This document shows positions 25,934 through 34,658 of a stretch of 64,000 nt of DNA, one piece after another. Numbering within the stretch: the stretch's first letter is position 1; every line of letters starts with the position of its first letter. The notes beneath the pieces are model-generated. The model saw only the letters and a list, made by a program, of their open reading frames with translations. It was not told the origin of the DNA and made no database searches. This DNA is from Oscillospiraceae bacterium (GTDB lineage: Bacteria; Bacillota; Clostridia; Oscillospirales; Oscillospiraceae), in NCBI GenBank assembly GCA_020025515.1, contig JAHHRZ010000001.1, positions 124,001-188,000 of the forward strand, written 5' to 3'. A program made the position numbers and the translations under genes.

Positions 25934-26515
25934 ATGGCAAAAGCAGAGTATCGAAGCGCAATTCGATCCCGAAAGCTCATCAACATGGCTCTGGCAGAGC
26001 TGCTGCAGGAAAAGCAGCTGGATAAGATTACGGTGACGGATGTGGTGCGCCGTGCGGATATCAGCCGTGGGACATTCTATGCCCACTATACGGATATTCC
26101 CGATGTCATTCGGCATGCCATCGATGAGACCTTTTCTCATATCCGGGAGAATGTATTTGAAGGATCCAAAGATCGCATGGAGATTCCCCATGCGCTTCTG
26201 GTGCAGATTCAGCAGATGCTGGAGGTTGACATGGACTTTTACCGGAAAGTTCTGACCTCCAATGCCTCCATCCATATCGAGGAGCAGCTGGTGGCTCTGG
26301 TTCTGGATTTTCTGTTTCAGCATGAAGATGAGTTCGGGATTGGAGACCACCACCAGTATGTGCTGAAAATGCGGTTTTGCGCAGGTGGACTCATCAGCCT
26401 CTATCGGGACTGGTTCTTTGGGAAAATTGACCTGTCCTTAAACGGCCTGACCCAAAAGGCAGAATCTTTGCTGCTCAAGGTGGTCAAAGAGGACAACATT
26501 ACAGAAACTCCATAA
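25934..26515 (+). CDS. TetR/AcrR family regulator
   Basis: The 193-residue protein has the TetR N-terminal helix-turn-helix (about 10-55): ITVTDVVRRADISRGTFYAHYTD, abridged here to its diagnostic core ADISRGTFYAHY. The C-terminal part is a helical ligand-binding domain of the DUF-type TetR C-terminal region (FCAGGLISLYRDWFFG). An AGGAGGAG site precedes the ATG. It is divergent from the MMPL-GLUG operon and probably represses it and itself, with release by a compound the transporter handles. Confidence 0.9.
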   Translation: MAKAEYRSAIRSRKLINMALAELLQEKQLDKITVTDVVRRADISRGTFYAHYTDIPDVIRHAIDETFSHIRENVFEGSKDRMEIPHALLVQIQQMLEVDMDFYRKVLTSNASIHIEEQLVALVLDFLFQHEDEFGIGDHHQYVLKMRFCAGGLISLYRDWFFGKIDLSLNGLTQKAESLLLKVVKEDNITETP

Positions 26516-26873
26516 AAAAGAAAAGACATCTTTGCACGGTGGCGTTCCATAGGGACACATTCTGAACCCCCATACAAATTAAGATTGGTTCCTGTGGAAG
26601 GGCGGTTATGCTGCGGTATCGTTGCCCTTTTCCTGTTATGCGACCTTGTGCGCTTTTGGTTTGCTGGGGCTTTCATCCCAAAGTCCCTTTGGAAGCTGGT
26701 TGATGAGACCTGCATCCCGATGGTAGATGAGAATTATCTGCGGGGCTGTCCGGGAATACTTTTCCATCGTTTGCCCAACTCCACTCCCTGAATGATGGAG
26801 AAGAACCATGGATAATAGGACTAAAATATGTAATGTGGATAATGAAATGCTGTGTTGAGGAGGCTGATCTACA
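26516..26873. other. Intergenic stretch without a supported gene
   Basis: These 358 bases separate the tetR gene from the response regulator. Short ORFs exist on both strands but none has a convincing ribosome binding site or a recognisable product. I see no strong terminator or promoter. Base composition turns AT-richer towards the right, where the immunity-like cassette starts. Confidence 0.4.
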
Positions 26874-27545
26874 ATGAAAACCATTGCTATCATAGATGAT
26901 GATGTACATATCGGAAATGTTTTGGAAGAGATCCTACAGCACGAAGGATATGCAACACTTCGGGCTTATTCCGGAACAGAAGCGCTATACCTTCTTTCAC
27001 AAAACAGGCCGGACTTGATTCTCTTGGATCTTATGATGCCAGGGCTTTCCGGAGAGGAAGTTCTTCCGCATATTCAAGATATCCCGGTAATTGTTCTCAG
27101 CGCCAGGGTGGATGTACAGGATAAGGTGTCTCTTTTACTTGGCGGTGCTGCGGATTATGTGACAAAGCCTTTTGCCCCCAAGGAGTTGTTAGCCCGTATT
27201 GCTGTACAGCTTCGCAACGCAACAAAGTGTCATGGAACAAAATTCCTGCACTACGGAGATTTGAAGTTAGACGATACTTCCATGTCCGTTTCCGTTTGTG
27301 ATACACCGCTTTGCCTGACCAGAACAGAATATGCCATACTGAAGCTGCTGATGCAGAATCCAACACAAGTCCTGTCGAAAGGTGTTCTGCTTGATCGAAT
27401 CAGTTTAGATACTTTGGACGGTACGGAGCGTTCCCTAAAGCAGCATATCTCCAACCTGCGTAAAAAACTCCAGGAGGCTGGCGGGAAGGACTACATTGAA
27501 ACTGTTTGGGGGATTGGGTTTAAGTTGACAGAGCAAAAATCTTGA
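26874..27545 (+). CDS. OmpR-family response regulator of an ABC immunity-type cassette
   Basis: The 223-residue regulator has DDD near the N-terminus, the phospho-acceptor Asp52 in LILLDLMMPGLSG, and TKPFAPKELLARI. A winged-helix domain follows (LTRTEYAILKLLMQNPTQVLS...KQHISNLRKKL). GAGGAGG precedes the ATG. It opens a four-gene cluster in the order regulator, ATPase, permease, kinase, as seen for bacitracin- and lantibiotic-responsive cassettes. Four TTGAC direct repeats just after it look like its binding array. Confidence 0.9.
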   Translation: MKTIAIIDDDVHIGNVLEEILQHEGYATLRAYSGTEALYLLSQNRPDLILLDLMMPGLSGEEVLPHIQDIPVIVLSARVDVQDKVSLLLGGAADYVTKPFAPKELLARIAVQLRNATKCHGTKFLHYGDLKLDDTSMSVSVCDTPLCLTRTEYAILKLLMQNPTQVLSKGVLLDRISLDTLDGTERSLKQHISNLRKKLQEAGGKDYIETVWGIGFKLTEQKS

Positions 27546-27581
27546 CCAAATCTTGACGATTATCTTGACCACTTTCTTGAC
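27541..27581 (+). repeat. Four TTGAC direct repeats, probable response-regulator array
   Basis: TTGAC occurs at 27542, 27553, 27565 and 27577, each preceded by C, with spacings of 11, 12 and 12 bases. That is about one helical turn each, so all repeats face the same side of the DNA. The array lies between the regulator gene and the ABC genes. No perfect promoter follows, as expected for an activated one. Confidence 0.6.
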
Positions 27582-27622
27582 CATTACCTGGTAAATTAAA
27601 GGTCATCAAAGGAGGCAGAATT

Positions 27623-28537
27623 ATGGACTATGTTTTAGAAACAAACAATTTAACAAAAAACTATGGAAAATTCCGGGCATTGCAGGGACTGACGATGCAC
27701 ATTCCTAAAGGCTCGATCTACGGCTTTGTAGGGAAAAACGGAGCAGGCAAAACAACGCTGATCCGTCTCATCTGCGGCTTGCAAACACCAACCAGCGGCA
27801 CCTACTCACTGTATGGCATTGATTCCACACAAAAAGAAATAAAAAAATCGCGCCGCCGCATGGGCGCTGTGGTGGAAACACCGGCAATTTACATGGAAAT
27901 GACCGCTGAGGAAAACCTCAAGCAGCAGTCTTTGATTCTGGGGCTTCCCTCTTCCGATGGATTGGGGGATATCCTAAAGCTGGTGGGCTTGGAGAATACC
28001 GGGAAGAAAAAAGCCAAAAACTTTTCGCTTGGTATGCGTCAGCGCCTTGGGATTGGGATTGCACTGGTGGGTGATCCAGACTTTTTGGTTTTGGATGAAC
28101 CAATTAACGGACTTGATCCACAAGGCATTATTGAAATCCGAGAATTGATTTTAAAGCTCAACCGAGAGAGAAATATTACCGTGCTGATTTCCAGCCACAT
28201 TCTGGATGAGCTTTCCCGTCTTGCTACCCACTATGGCATCATCGATGGGGGCTGCATGGTGAAAGAGCTGAGTGGTGAGGAACTGGAAGCGGCTTGCCGC
28301 AAGAAGGTACACATCACGGTCACAAGCACGACACCACTTTGCGCGGCACTGGATGAACTGGGTGTGGAATACAAGATAACCTCCCAAACGGAAGCAGATA
28401 TTTTCGCAAAGGTGAATGTGTCCAGGCTGGCCCAAAAGCTCGCACCATATGGCTGTGAGATACTTTCTATGCAGGAGCAGGATGAAAGCCTTGAGGGTTA
28501 CTATATGAGCTTGGTGGGAGGCAGTAGAAATGCGTAA
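27623..28537 (+). CDS. ABC transporter ATP-binding protein (BcrA/lantibiotic immunity type)
   Basis: The 304-residue ATPase has Walker A GKNGAGKTT (about 38-46), a signature FSLGMRQRLGI, Walker B FLVLDEP and the switch His in LISSHILDEL. The long C-terminal region after about residue 215 is typical of BcrA- and NisF-like immunity ATPases. AGGAGG precedes the ATG. The stop overlaps the permease start by eight bases. It is expected to power expulsion of a membrane-active peptide antibiotic, an inference from the cassette order. Confidence 0.9.
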   Translation: MDYVLETNNLTKNYGKFRALQGLTMHIPKGSIYGFVGKNGAGKTTLIRLICGLQTPTSGTYSLYGIDSTQKEIKKSRRRMGAVVETPAIYMEMTAEENLKQQSLILGLPSSDGLGDILKLVGLENTGKKKAKNFSLGMRQRLGIGIALVGDPDFLVLDEPINGLDPQGIIEIRELILKLNRERNITVLISSHILDELSRLATHYGIIDGGCMVKELSGEELEAACRKKVHITVTSTTPLCAALDELGVEYKITSQTEADIFAKVNVSRLAQKLAPYGCEILSMQEQDESLEGYYMSLVGGSRNA

Positions 28538-29375
28538 CTTGCTATCCGCAAATTTTGCCAAATTGAAAAAAGATAAATTCTTTTGGTTTGCGTTTCTTCT
28601 GATGATTTTGGGGTCAACTGTGCAGCTGATTGCTCCTATGATAGAAGCCGCACAAGACCCTGATTTCAAACTTCCTGCTTTGGATGCAGTGTTCGTTCAA
28701 TATTATCCTCTTATTGGGGGTCTGTGTGCGATCTTTACCGGACTATTTATCGGCAGAGAGTATAGCGACGGAACAATGCGGAACAAAATCATTGCAGGAC
28801 ATTCCAGATCCGTGATCTATGTATCCAACTTTGTGGTGGGCACTGCTGCCGGGTGGTTTTTGAATATTGCATGGATCATTCCCATGCTCTTAGTTGGAGT
28901 TCCCTGTTTGGGAATGTTTTCAAGCCTTTTTACCATAGCCGCCTATACACTGGTCTCCTTTTTTATGACCGCGGCACTTACGGCTGTATTTACTGTGTTT
29001 GCAATTCTGATTACAAACAAAACAAATTCGAGCATTTCCATCATCTGTGCGTTTTTATTCCTGTTGATGTTAGGCAGTGGGTGTTATAATCAGCTGAGTG
29101 AGCCGGAAATCATTCAACGAGGAGATTTCGTTGTGGAAGAAGGCGGAAATGTGAATATAGAAAAGTTGGGGCCTCAAAGGAATCCGGCCTATGTCGGCGG
29201 AAACGCACGCAAGCTCCTTACCTTTGTCAGAGATTTTCTGCCTACTGGTCAGGCGATTCAGATGGCAAATGAAGAAAAGATCGATCCACCTATCATGCTT
29301 GCATATTCCTCAGTGATTATGTTACTGTCCACATGTGCAGGTATTACGGTATTCCGTAAAAAAGACCTGAAGTAA
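28530..29375 (+). CDS. ABC-2 type permease
   Basis: The 281-residue protein has six hydrophobic segments (about 18-36, 55-75, 95-125, 135-165, 170-190, 250-270) and the cytosolic motif GREYSDGTMRNKIIAGHSR after the second one, shared by BcrB/NatB-type permeases. It overlaps the ATPase gene, so stoichiometric co-translation is likely. Confidence 0.88.
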   Translation: MRNLLSANFAKLKKDKFFWFAFLLMILGSTVQLIAPMIEAAQDPDFKLPALDAVFVQYYPLIGGLCAIFTGLFIGREYSDGTMRNKIIAGHSRSVIYVSNFVVGTAAGWFLNIAWIIPMLLVGVPCLGMFSSLFTIAAYTLVSFFMTAALTAVFTVFAILITNKTNSSISIICAFLFLLMLGSGCYNQLSEPEIIQRGDFVVEEGGNVNIEKLGPQRNPAYVGGNARKLLTFVRDFLPTGQAIQMANEEKIDPPIMLAYSSVIMLLSTCAGITVFRKKDLK

Positions 29376-29395
29376 GGAAGTGGGAGGTGAAAAAG

Positions 29396-30271
29396 ATGTT
29401 CCCATGGGTACTGTGCGGCGCACTGGCCATTCTGGTACTGCTGCTGGTGATTAAAATATTCTTTCTTAAAAAAGGGATGAACGAGGTATGTGTATCCTTC
29501 CGGGAGCATCTTTCTTCTGATACGAATACGCAGATTTCCGTTTCCTCCGGTGACCGCCAATTAAAAAAATTGGCGGCTGAAATCAATGTGCAGCTCCGCC
29601 GGCTGCGCAAAGAAAGACTTCGTTTTGAGAACGGTGACCGAGAACTGAAAGAAGCGGTCACAAATATCTCCCATGACCTGCGAACCCCCTTGACGGCAAT
29701 CTGCGGTTATCTGGATTTATTGAAGCGTGAGGATAAGACTGAAACAGCCCAGAGGTATCTCAGCCAAATTGAAGAAAGAACCGGGGCTATGAAGGCCCTC
29801 ACCGAGGAACTGTTTCGTTACAGTGTTATTCGTACAGAGGAAGACCTTATCCCCGAAAAGCTAGACCTTTGCCGAGTGCTGGAGGAGAATCTTCTTTTCT
29901 TTTATGCGGTTATGCAGGAAAAAGGCATGGTCCCGCAGATCTCCCTCCCGGAAGAACCTGTCTGGAGAATGTTGGACAAGGCGGCGCTGAACCGTATTTT
30001 CTCCAATGTTATCAACAATGCAGTCAAGTATTCCGATGGTGATTTGACTGTAGATCTGACAACAGAGGGGGCAATCACCTTTTCCAACAAGGCGAAAGCC
30101 TTAACATCAGTGGAAGTAGGTCGGCTGTTTGATCGTTTTTATACCGTGGAATCCGGACGGAGTTCTACGGGACTGGGACTATCCATTGCGAAGATATTGA
30201 CAGAGAAATGCGGTGGTCAGATCGCAGCGGAATACCATGAGGACCGACTATCTATCAAAATACAGTTATGA
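29396..30271 (+). CDS. Sensor histidine kinase of the ABC cassette
   Basis: The 291-residue kinase has a single N-terminal TM (about 2-25) and almost no extracellular domain, then His93 in NISHDLRTPLTAI, an N box (NVINNAVKYSDGD) and a G box (STGLGLSIAKILTEK). Kinases this bare usually sense through a partner transporter, here the adjacent ABC permease. I prefer the ATG at 29396, 8 bases after GGGAGG, over the GTG at 29387 that overlaps that site. Confidence 0.88.
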   Translation: MFPWVLCGALAILVLLLVIKIFFLKKGMNEVCVSFREHLSSDTNTQISVSSGDRQLKKLAAEINVQLRRLRKERLRFENGDRELKEAVTNISHDLRTPLTAICGYLDLLKREDKTETAQRYLSQIEERTGAMKALTEELFRYSVIRTEEDLIPEKLDLCRVLEENLLFFYAVMQEKGMVPQISLPEEPVWRMLDKAALNRIFSNVINNAVKYSDGDLTVDLTTEGAITFSNKAKALTSVEVGRLFDRFYTVESGRSSTGLGLSIAKILTEKCGGQIAAEYHEDRLSIKIQL

Positions 30272-30318
30272 GTATGGTTATTTTAACCGGATCGCATGGA
30301 CAGAACCCAAAGACAGTA

Positions 30319-30355
30319 AAAGCCCAGTTGTAACAGTACAGCTGGGCTTTTTGGC
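30319..30355 (+). terminator. Terminator of the immunity-type cassette
   Basis: AAAGCCCAGTTGTA pairs with TACAGCTGGGCTTT (within 30318-30350) around a short loop, followed by a T run. Confidence 0.85.
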
Positions 30356-30440
30356 GCTCACCATATCAGCTTGCTCCGGGTTGCGTGCAGCCTGCCTGAT
30401 TTATCGTATGTTGCCGGACGTGCAGGCACAAGATCCCTTG

Positions 30441-30869
30441 TCACAGCATTTCTTGGAGCTGCTGATTGAGCAGGTCCAGATTTTTTATTGTTTGATTGTT
30501 GAGATAATGTTCGATTTTTTCCACCTGCTCCAATTCGTTGCAGGAATGATTCAGAAGGCACAAAAACCGATGCAATACATCGTGGCGGTACAGCAGGTAA
30601 TCTCCCAAGGAATTTCCTGTTTCGGTCAACTGAATACTGCCGTATTTGGGGGCATGGACCAACCCGGCTCGGGCCAGCTGCTGGACCATTTTTGTGGCAG
30701 AGGAGGCCTTCACATGGAGCCGTCTGGACAGGTCAATGACTCTGACAGATTCTCCCGCTTGCAGAATACGGGCAATCATCTCCAGATAGTCCTCCATGGC
30801 ACTGGTGATTTGATTACCAGATAAAAGCGTATATCCCTTCATTGTATAGAAGTTGTCGGGGTAATCCAC
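30441..30869 (-). CDS. DtxR/MntR-type metal-dependent regulator
   Basis: The 142-residue protein has the DtxR N-terminal winged helix, with SAMEDYLEMIARI as its first helix and VIDLSRRLHVKASSATKMVQQL as the reading head, then a dimerisation/metal domain with YLLYRHDVLHRFL. The helix C-L-x-x-L-x-x-E-x-x-E pattern supplies likely metal ligands. It has no SH3 domain, like MntR. I prefer the GTG at 30869, 9 bases after AAGGAG; the ATG at 30878 directly abuts that site. It is divergent from the cation efflux and feo genes and probably controls them. Confidence 0.82.
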   Translation of the reverse strand: MDYPDNFYTMKGYTLLSGNQITSAMEDYLEMIARILQAGESVRVIDLSRRLHVKASSATKMVQQLARAGLVHAPKYGSIQLTETGNSLGDYLLYRHDVLHRFLCLLNHSCNELEQVEKIEHYLNNQTIKNLDLLNQQLQEML

Positions 30870-30992
30870 AAATTTCATCTCCTTATGACAAGTTTATGCA
30901 CGGATTATGATGATGTCGAATAGAATGAGCACAGAAGTTTCCTGCTCCTAAAGAATTCATGAAAGGCGCAGACTATGATGGGAGGTATTTTG

Positions 30993-31874
30993 ATGCGCAG
31001 TCGCAATTACAAAGCGGTAAAAATGATTCTGTGGTGGATTTTGATAGCCAATTTTGTGGTGGCAATCATAAAGATTGGCATTGGATTGGCATGGAAAAGC
31101 CAGAGCGTCATGGCAGATGGAATTCATTCTGTTTCGGATGGGGCTTCCAATATTGTGGGACTCATAGGGATCTGGCTGGCCTCCAAGCCTCGGGACCGGG
31201 AGCATCCATATGGTCACAGCAAATATGAAATTGTGGCAAGCTTATTGATTGGAATTATGCTTGCGGTGATGTCTGTCCGGATTTTGACACAGGCGATCAC
31301 ATCCTTTTCCAAACCCTTTGATTTCACCATGGATGCGGGTCAGGTTCTGCTGATGGTGTTCACCATCGTCCTCAACGGGGTTGTGGCAATCACAGAATTT
31401 CGGCTTGGGAGAAAGCTGAACAGCACCATTCTCGTTACAGATTCCCTGCACACCAGGGGGGATCTCCTGATTTCGGGGGCTGTCCTTGTGGGGATGCTTG
31501 GGATTCAGGCAGGGCTTCCCGGATGGGTGGATGGGGCAATGTCGATTCTGGTGGCCATTGCGGTGCTGGTATCTGCATGGAAAATCATGAAAAGCTGTGT
31601 GGATGTCCTGGTGGATAGCAACTGTATCGACAGTCGTGAGGTCAAAAACTTACTGATATCCATTCCCGGCATTTATGATGTTCACCAGATTCGCAGCAGG
31701 GGAAAAGTGCCTGATGTGTTCATCGATCTTCATGTGATTGTGGACCCCCAGAAAAGCGTGCTGTGCGCCCATGATTTGTCCCATGGGGTGGAAGCCATTC
31801 TCAAAGAGCACTTTGGAGCCAATACGGAGGTTACCATCCATGTGGAGCCAAACGACGGGAGGCACGGGTCGTGA
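30993..31874 (+). CDS. Cation diffusion facilitator transporter
   Basis: The 293-residue protein has the CDF layout: six TMs (about 10-200) with the metal-site motif SVMADGIHSVSDGASNIVGL (HxxxD in TM2) and a second site TDSLHTRGDLL (HxxxD in TM5), plus the GYGHSKYE-like HPYGHSKYEIVAS loop, then a cytoplasmic ferredoxin-like domain with IRSRGKVPDVFIDLHV. CDF proteins export Zn, Fe, Mn or Co by proton antiport. Next to feoAB and a DtxR regulator, iron or manganese is the likely cargo. The ATG at 30993 has GGAGGT 6 bases upstream. Confidence 0.9.
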   Translation: MRSRNYKAVKMILWWILIANFVVAIIKIGIGLAWKSQSVMADGIHSVSDGASNIVGLIGIWLASKPRDREHPYGHSKYEIVASLLIGIMLAVMSVRILTQAITSFSKPFDFTMDAGQVLLMVFTIVLNGVVAITEFRLGRKLNSTILVTDSLHTRGDLLISGAVLVGMLGIQAGLPGWVDGAMSILVAIAVLVSAWKIMKSCVDVLVDSNCIDSREVKNLLISIPGIYDVHQIRSRGKVPDVFIDLHVIVDPQKSVLCAHDLSHGVEAILKEHFGANTEVTIHVEPNDGRHGS

Positions 31875-31991
31875 TCTGCTGCCGGAAAAAATCGGTTCTC
31901 CTGAAAATGCTGTCACACATGGAACACAGGAGAATAACATGGGATTGAGAAGTTTCCTTATCCTAAAATTTATGTCAGAGAGGTGCAAACC

Positions 31992-32228
31992 ATGAAGGAT
32001 TTGATTTCGCTAGATAAAATTGCTCCCGGCCAGTGTGCCGTGGTGAATGATTTGCAGTCTACAGGAAGCATGCGACGCAGGCTTCTGGATATTGGTTTGA
32101 TTCGGAATACCAAGGTGGAATGTGTTGGCCGCAGCCCGGCAGGGGACCCGTCTGCATTCCTGATTCGGGGGGCGGTCATTGCCATTCGCTCAGAGGACTG
32201 CCAAAATATCCTGGTTTCCTTGTCCTGA
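31992..32228 (+). CDS. feoA: FeoA-type iron transport protein
   Basis: The 78-residue SH3-like protein contains LDKIAPGQCAVVNDL and the family core MRRRLLDIGLIRNTKVECVGRSPAGDP, here recognised by RRRLLDIGLI. FeoA binds FeoB and is needed for ferrous iron import. The ATG at 31992 follows GAGAGGTG. Its stop abuts feoB. Confidence 0.93.
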   Translation: MKDLISLDKIAPGQCAVVNDLQSTGSMRRRLLDIGLIRNTKVECVGRSPAGDPSAFLIRGAVIAIRSEDCQNILVSLS

Positions 32229-32242
32229 TGGGAGGCAAGAAA

Positions 32243-34396
32243 ATGGGATTGACAAATCATAGTGTTGGAATCAAAGCGGTGGATTCCGGCCTGGTCATCA
32301 AAAAAAGGACCCCTGCCGATCGAGTGGTTGCCTTGGCAGGGAATCCCAATGTGGGAAAGAGCACCGTATTTAATAATCTCACGGGGATGAATCAGCACAC
32401 CGGAAATTGGCCGGGAAAAACGGTGACAAACGCCCAGGGGTACTGTGAAACCAAAAATCAGACCTATGTGATGGTGGACATTCCCGGCACTTATTCTCTG
32501 ATGGCCCATTCAGCGGAGGAGGAAGTGGCCCGAAATTTTATCTGCTTTGGAAAGCCGGATGCGGTTGTGGTGGTATGCGATGCAACCTGTCTGGAAAGAA
32601 ATCTGAATCTGGTGCTCCAGACCATTGAAATCTATCCTCGTGTGGTGGTTTGCGCCAATTTGATGGACGAAGCGAAGCGGAAAAAGATCAGGCTCAATTT
32701 GCCCCTGTTGTCAAAGCGGCTGGGGGTCCCGGTAGTTGGGACCACAGCCAGAAAAAAGAAAACACTGGCTCAGCTCATGGAGGCGCTGGACAGCGTTGTT
32801 ACGGATCGGAAGCCCCAAAGTCCTTATCTGGTGCAATATCCCACCTGCATTGAGCATGCAATTTCTCTTTTGGAGCCTGTTGTGAAGGAAAAGAGCGGAG
32901 GAAAGCTGGACAGCAGATGGCTCAGTCTCAAGCTGTTGGATCAGGATGAATCCCTGATTCGGGAGATCAACAGCTATCTGGGGGAGGACTTTCTGCGAGA
33001 CAAGGAATTGCAGGCGGTGATTCAGCACGGAAAAGACAAACTGGCCCAATACGGTGTGACCGGGGAGGACCAGCTGAAAGATCTGATCGTGTCTGCATTG
33101 GTGCACAGTGCGCAATCTCTGTGTCAAGGGGTGGCGGTATATGCAGACCGTCAGTATGCAAAGGCGGATCGCCGACTGGACAAAATACTCACCAGCAAGG
33201 CAACCGGCTATCCTGTCATGCTCGCCTTGCTGGCGGGAGTGCTCTGGCTCACCATCGCCGGGGCCAACTATCCGTCACAGCTTCTGGCAGACGGCTTATT
33301 CTGGGTTCAGGACAGACTGACAGAGTTTTTTCTGTATATAAACGCACCGGCATGGCTCCATGGAGCGTTGGTGCTGGGAGTGTATCGGGTATTGGCATGG
33401 GTGGTATCGGTCATGCTGCCGCCTATGGCAATTTTCTTCCCGCTTTTTACGCTTCTGGAGGATGCCGGGTATCTTCCACGGGTTGCATACAATCTGGATC
33501 AGCCATTTAAGCGCTGCCATGCATGCGGCAAGCAGGCGCTGTGTATGTGCATGGGATTTGGCTGCAATGCAGCCGGGATCATCGGGTGTCGGATCATTGA
33601 TTCCCCACGGGAGCGCCTGCTGGCCATTCTTACCAATAACTTTGTGCCCTGCAACGGACGCTTTCCCACTCTCATTGCCATCATCACCATGTTTTTCGTG
33701 GGCACGGTTGGGGGCGCAGGTTCCTCTTTATTGTCCGCACTGCTTCTGACGGCGGTGATCGTGCTGGGGGTCCTGATTACCTTCGTCGTGACAAAGCTGC
33801 TTTCCAAAACACTGCTCAGGGGGATGCCCTCCTCCTTTACCCTGGAGCTTCCCCCATACCGAAAGCCCCAGATTGGAAAGGTACTTGTCCGCTCCATTTT
33901 TGACAGAACTCTGTTTGTTCTGGGGCGGGCCGCGGTGGTGGCAGCACCGGCCGGCCTTGCAATCTGGCTGATGGCCAATATTTCCGTGAATGGGGTCAGT
34001 ATTTTAAACCATTGTGCTTCGTTTCTGGACCCTTTTGCCCGGCTCATGGGACTGGACGGGGTCATACTGATGGCGTTCATTTTGGGCTGTCCCGCCAATG
34101 AAATCGTCATTCCCATTATCATTATGACCTATCTGGCACAGGGCAGTATTTTGGAGCTTGACAGCCTGACACAGATGAAAACCCTGTTTGTGGAAAACGG
34201 CTGGACCTGGATCACAGCTATGAGCACCATGCTGTTTTCTTTGAATCACTGGCCCTGCTCCACAACGCTGCTGACCATTCGGAAAGAAACCGGAAGCTGG
34301 AAGTGGACGGCTCTGGCGGCAGTGATCCCCACGGTCATCGGCATTGTGATTTGCATTGCATTTACGGCGGTTGCACGACTATTTGTTTCATGCTGA
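32243..34396 (+). CDS. feoB: Ferrous iron transporter FeoB
   Basis: The 717-residue protein has an N-terminal G-protein domain with G1 GNPNVGKST (about residue 33), G3 DIPGTYSL (about 79) and G4 NLMDEA, then a helical GDI domain and a polytopic membrane part with the Gate motifs GFGCNAAGI and LGCPANEIVIP. It imports Fe2+ across the membrane. The ATG at 32243 is 7 bases from GGGAGG; the ATG at 32228 overlapping the feoA stop sits before that site. FeoB proteins this long without FeoC are normal in Firmicutes. Confidence 0.95.
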   Translation: MGLTNHSVGIKAVDSGLVIKKRTPADRVVALAGNPNVGKSTVFNNLTGMNQHTGNWPGKTVTNAQGYCETKNQTYVMVDIPGTYSLMAHSAEEEVARNFICFGKPDAVVVVCDATCLERNLNLVLQTIEIYPRVVVCANLMDEAKRKKIRLNLPLLSKRLGVPVVGTTARKKKTLAQLMEALDSVVTDRKPQSPYLVQYPTCIEHAISLLEPVVKEKSGGKLDSRWLSLKLLDQDESLIREINSYLGEDFLRDKELQAVIQHGKDKLAQYGVTGEDQLKDLIVSALVHSAQSLCQGVAVYADRQYAKADRRLDKILTSKATGYPVMLALLAGVLWLTIAGANYPSQLLADGLFWVQDRLTEFFLYINAPAWLHGALVLGVYRVLAWVVSVMLPPMAIFFPLFTLLEDAGYLPRVAYNLDQPFKRCHACGKQALCMCMGFGCNAAGIIGCRIIDSPRERLLAILTNNFVPCNGRFPTLIAIITMFFVGTVGGAGSSLLSALLLTAVIVLGVLITFVVTKLLSKTLLRGMPSSFTLELPPYRKPQIGKVLVRSIFDRTLFVLGRAAVVAAPAGLAIWLMANISVNGVSILNHCASFLDPFARLMGLDGVILMAFILGCPANEIVIPIIIMTYLAQGSILELDSLTQMKTLFVENGWTWITAMSTMLFSLNHWPCSTTLLTIRKETGSWKWTALAAVIPTVIGIVICIAFTAVARLFVSC

Positions 34397-34435
34397 GGGG
34401 CTCAGAACAATCTGTTTCTTCCTGTATATATGACA

Positions 34436-34474
34436 AGAAGCACCATGCCGGTACCCCTACGGCATGGTGCTTCT
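34436..34474 (+). terminator. Terminator of the feo operon
   Basis: A perfect 15-base-pair stem, AGAAGCACCATGCCG (34436-34450) with its complement at 34460-34474, follows feoB by 40 bases. A short T-rich tail comes after. Confidence 0.8.
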
Positions 34475-34594
34475 CGTTTGGATTGGGAATGGATGAATCA
34501 ACTGGTCTTATATTAGCACAGTCCAAGGCACGTGAGAAGCCCCAACAGGGGATAAGTCCATAAAAAATTCAGGGAAAACATCAAAAGACTCTCC

Positions 34595-34623
34595 TTGCCA
34601 ATTTAGGTTAGACAGGATATAAT
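34595..34623 (+). promoter_or_regulatory. Promoter of the GH20-like gene
   Basis: TTGCCA (34595-34600) and a perfect TATAAT (34618-34623) are 17 bases apart, shortly before the ribosome binding site. Confidence 0.7.
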
Positions 34624-34658
34624 TGATTTCGTAATTTCCTCACATAAGGAGAATGAAT

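Noticed and set aside
26585..26893. Short ORFs on both strands between tetR and the response regulator
   Set aside because: None has a convincing ribosome binding site or recognisable product, and the two strands give equally plausible short frames.
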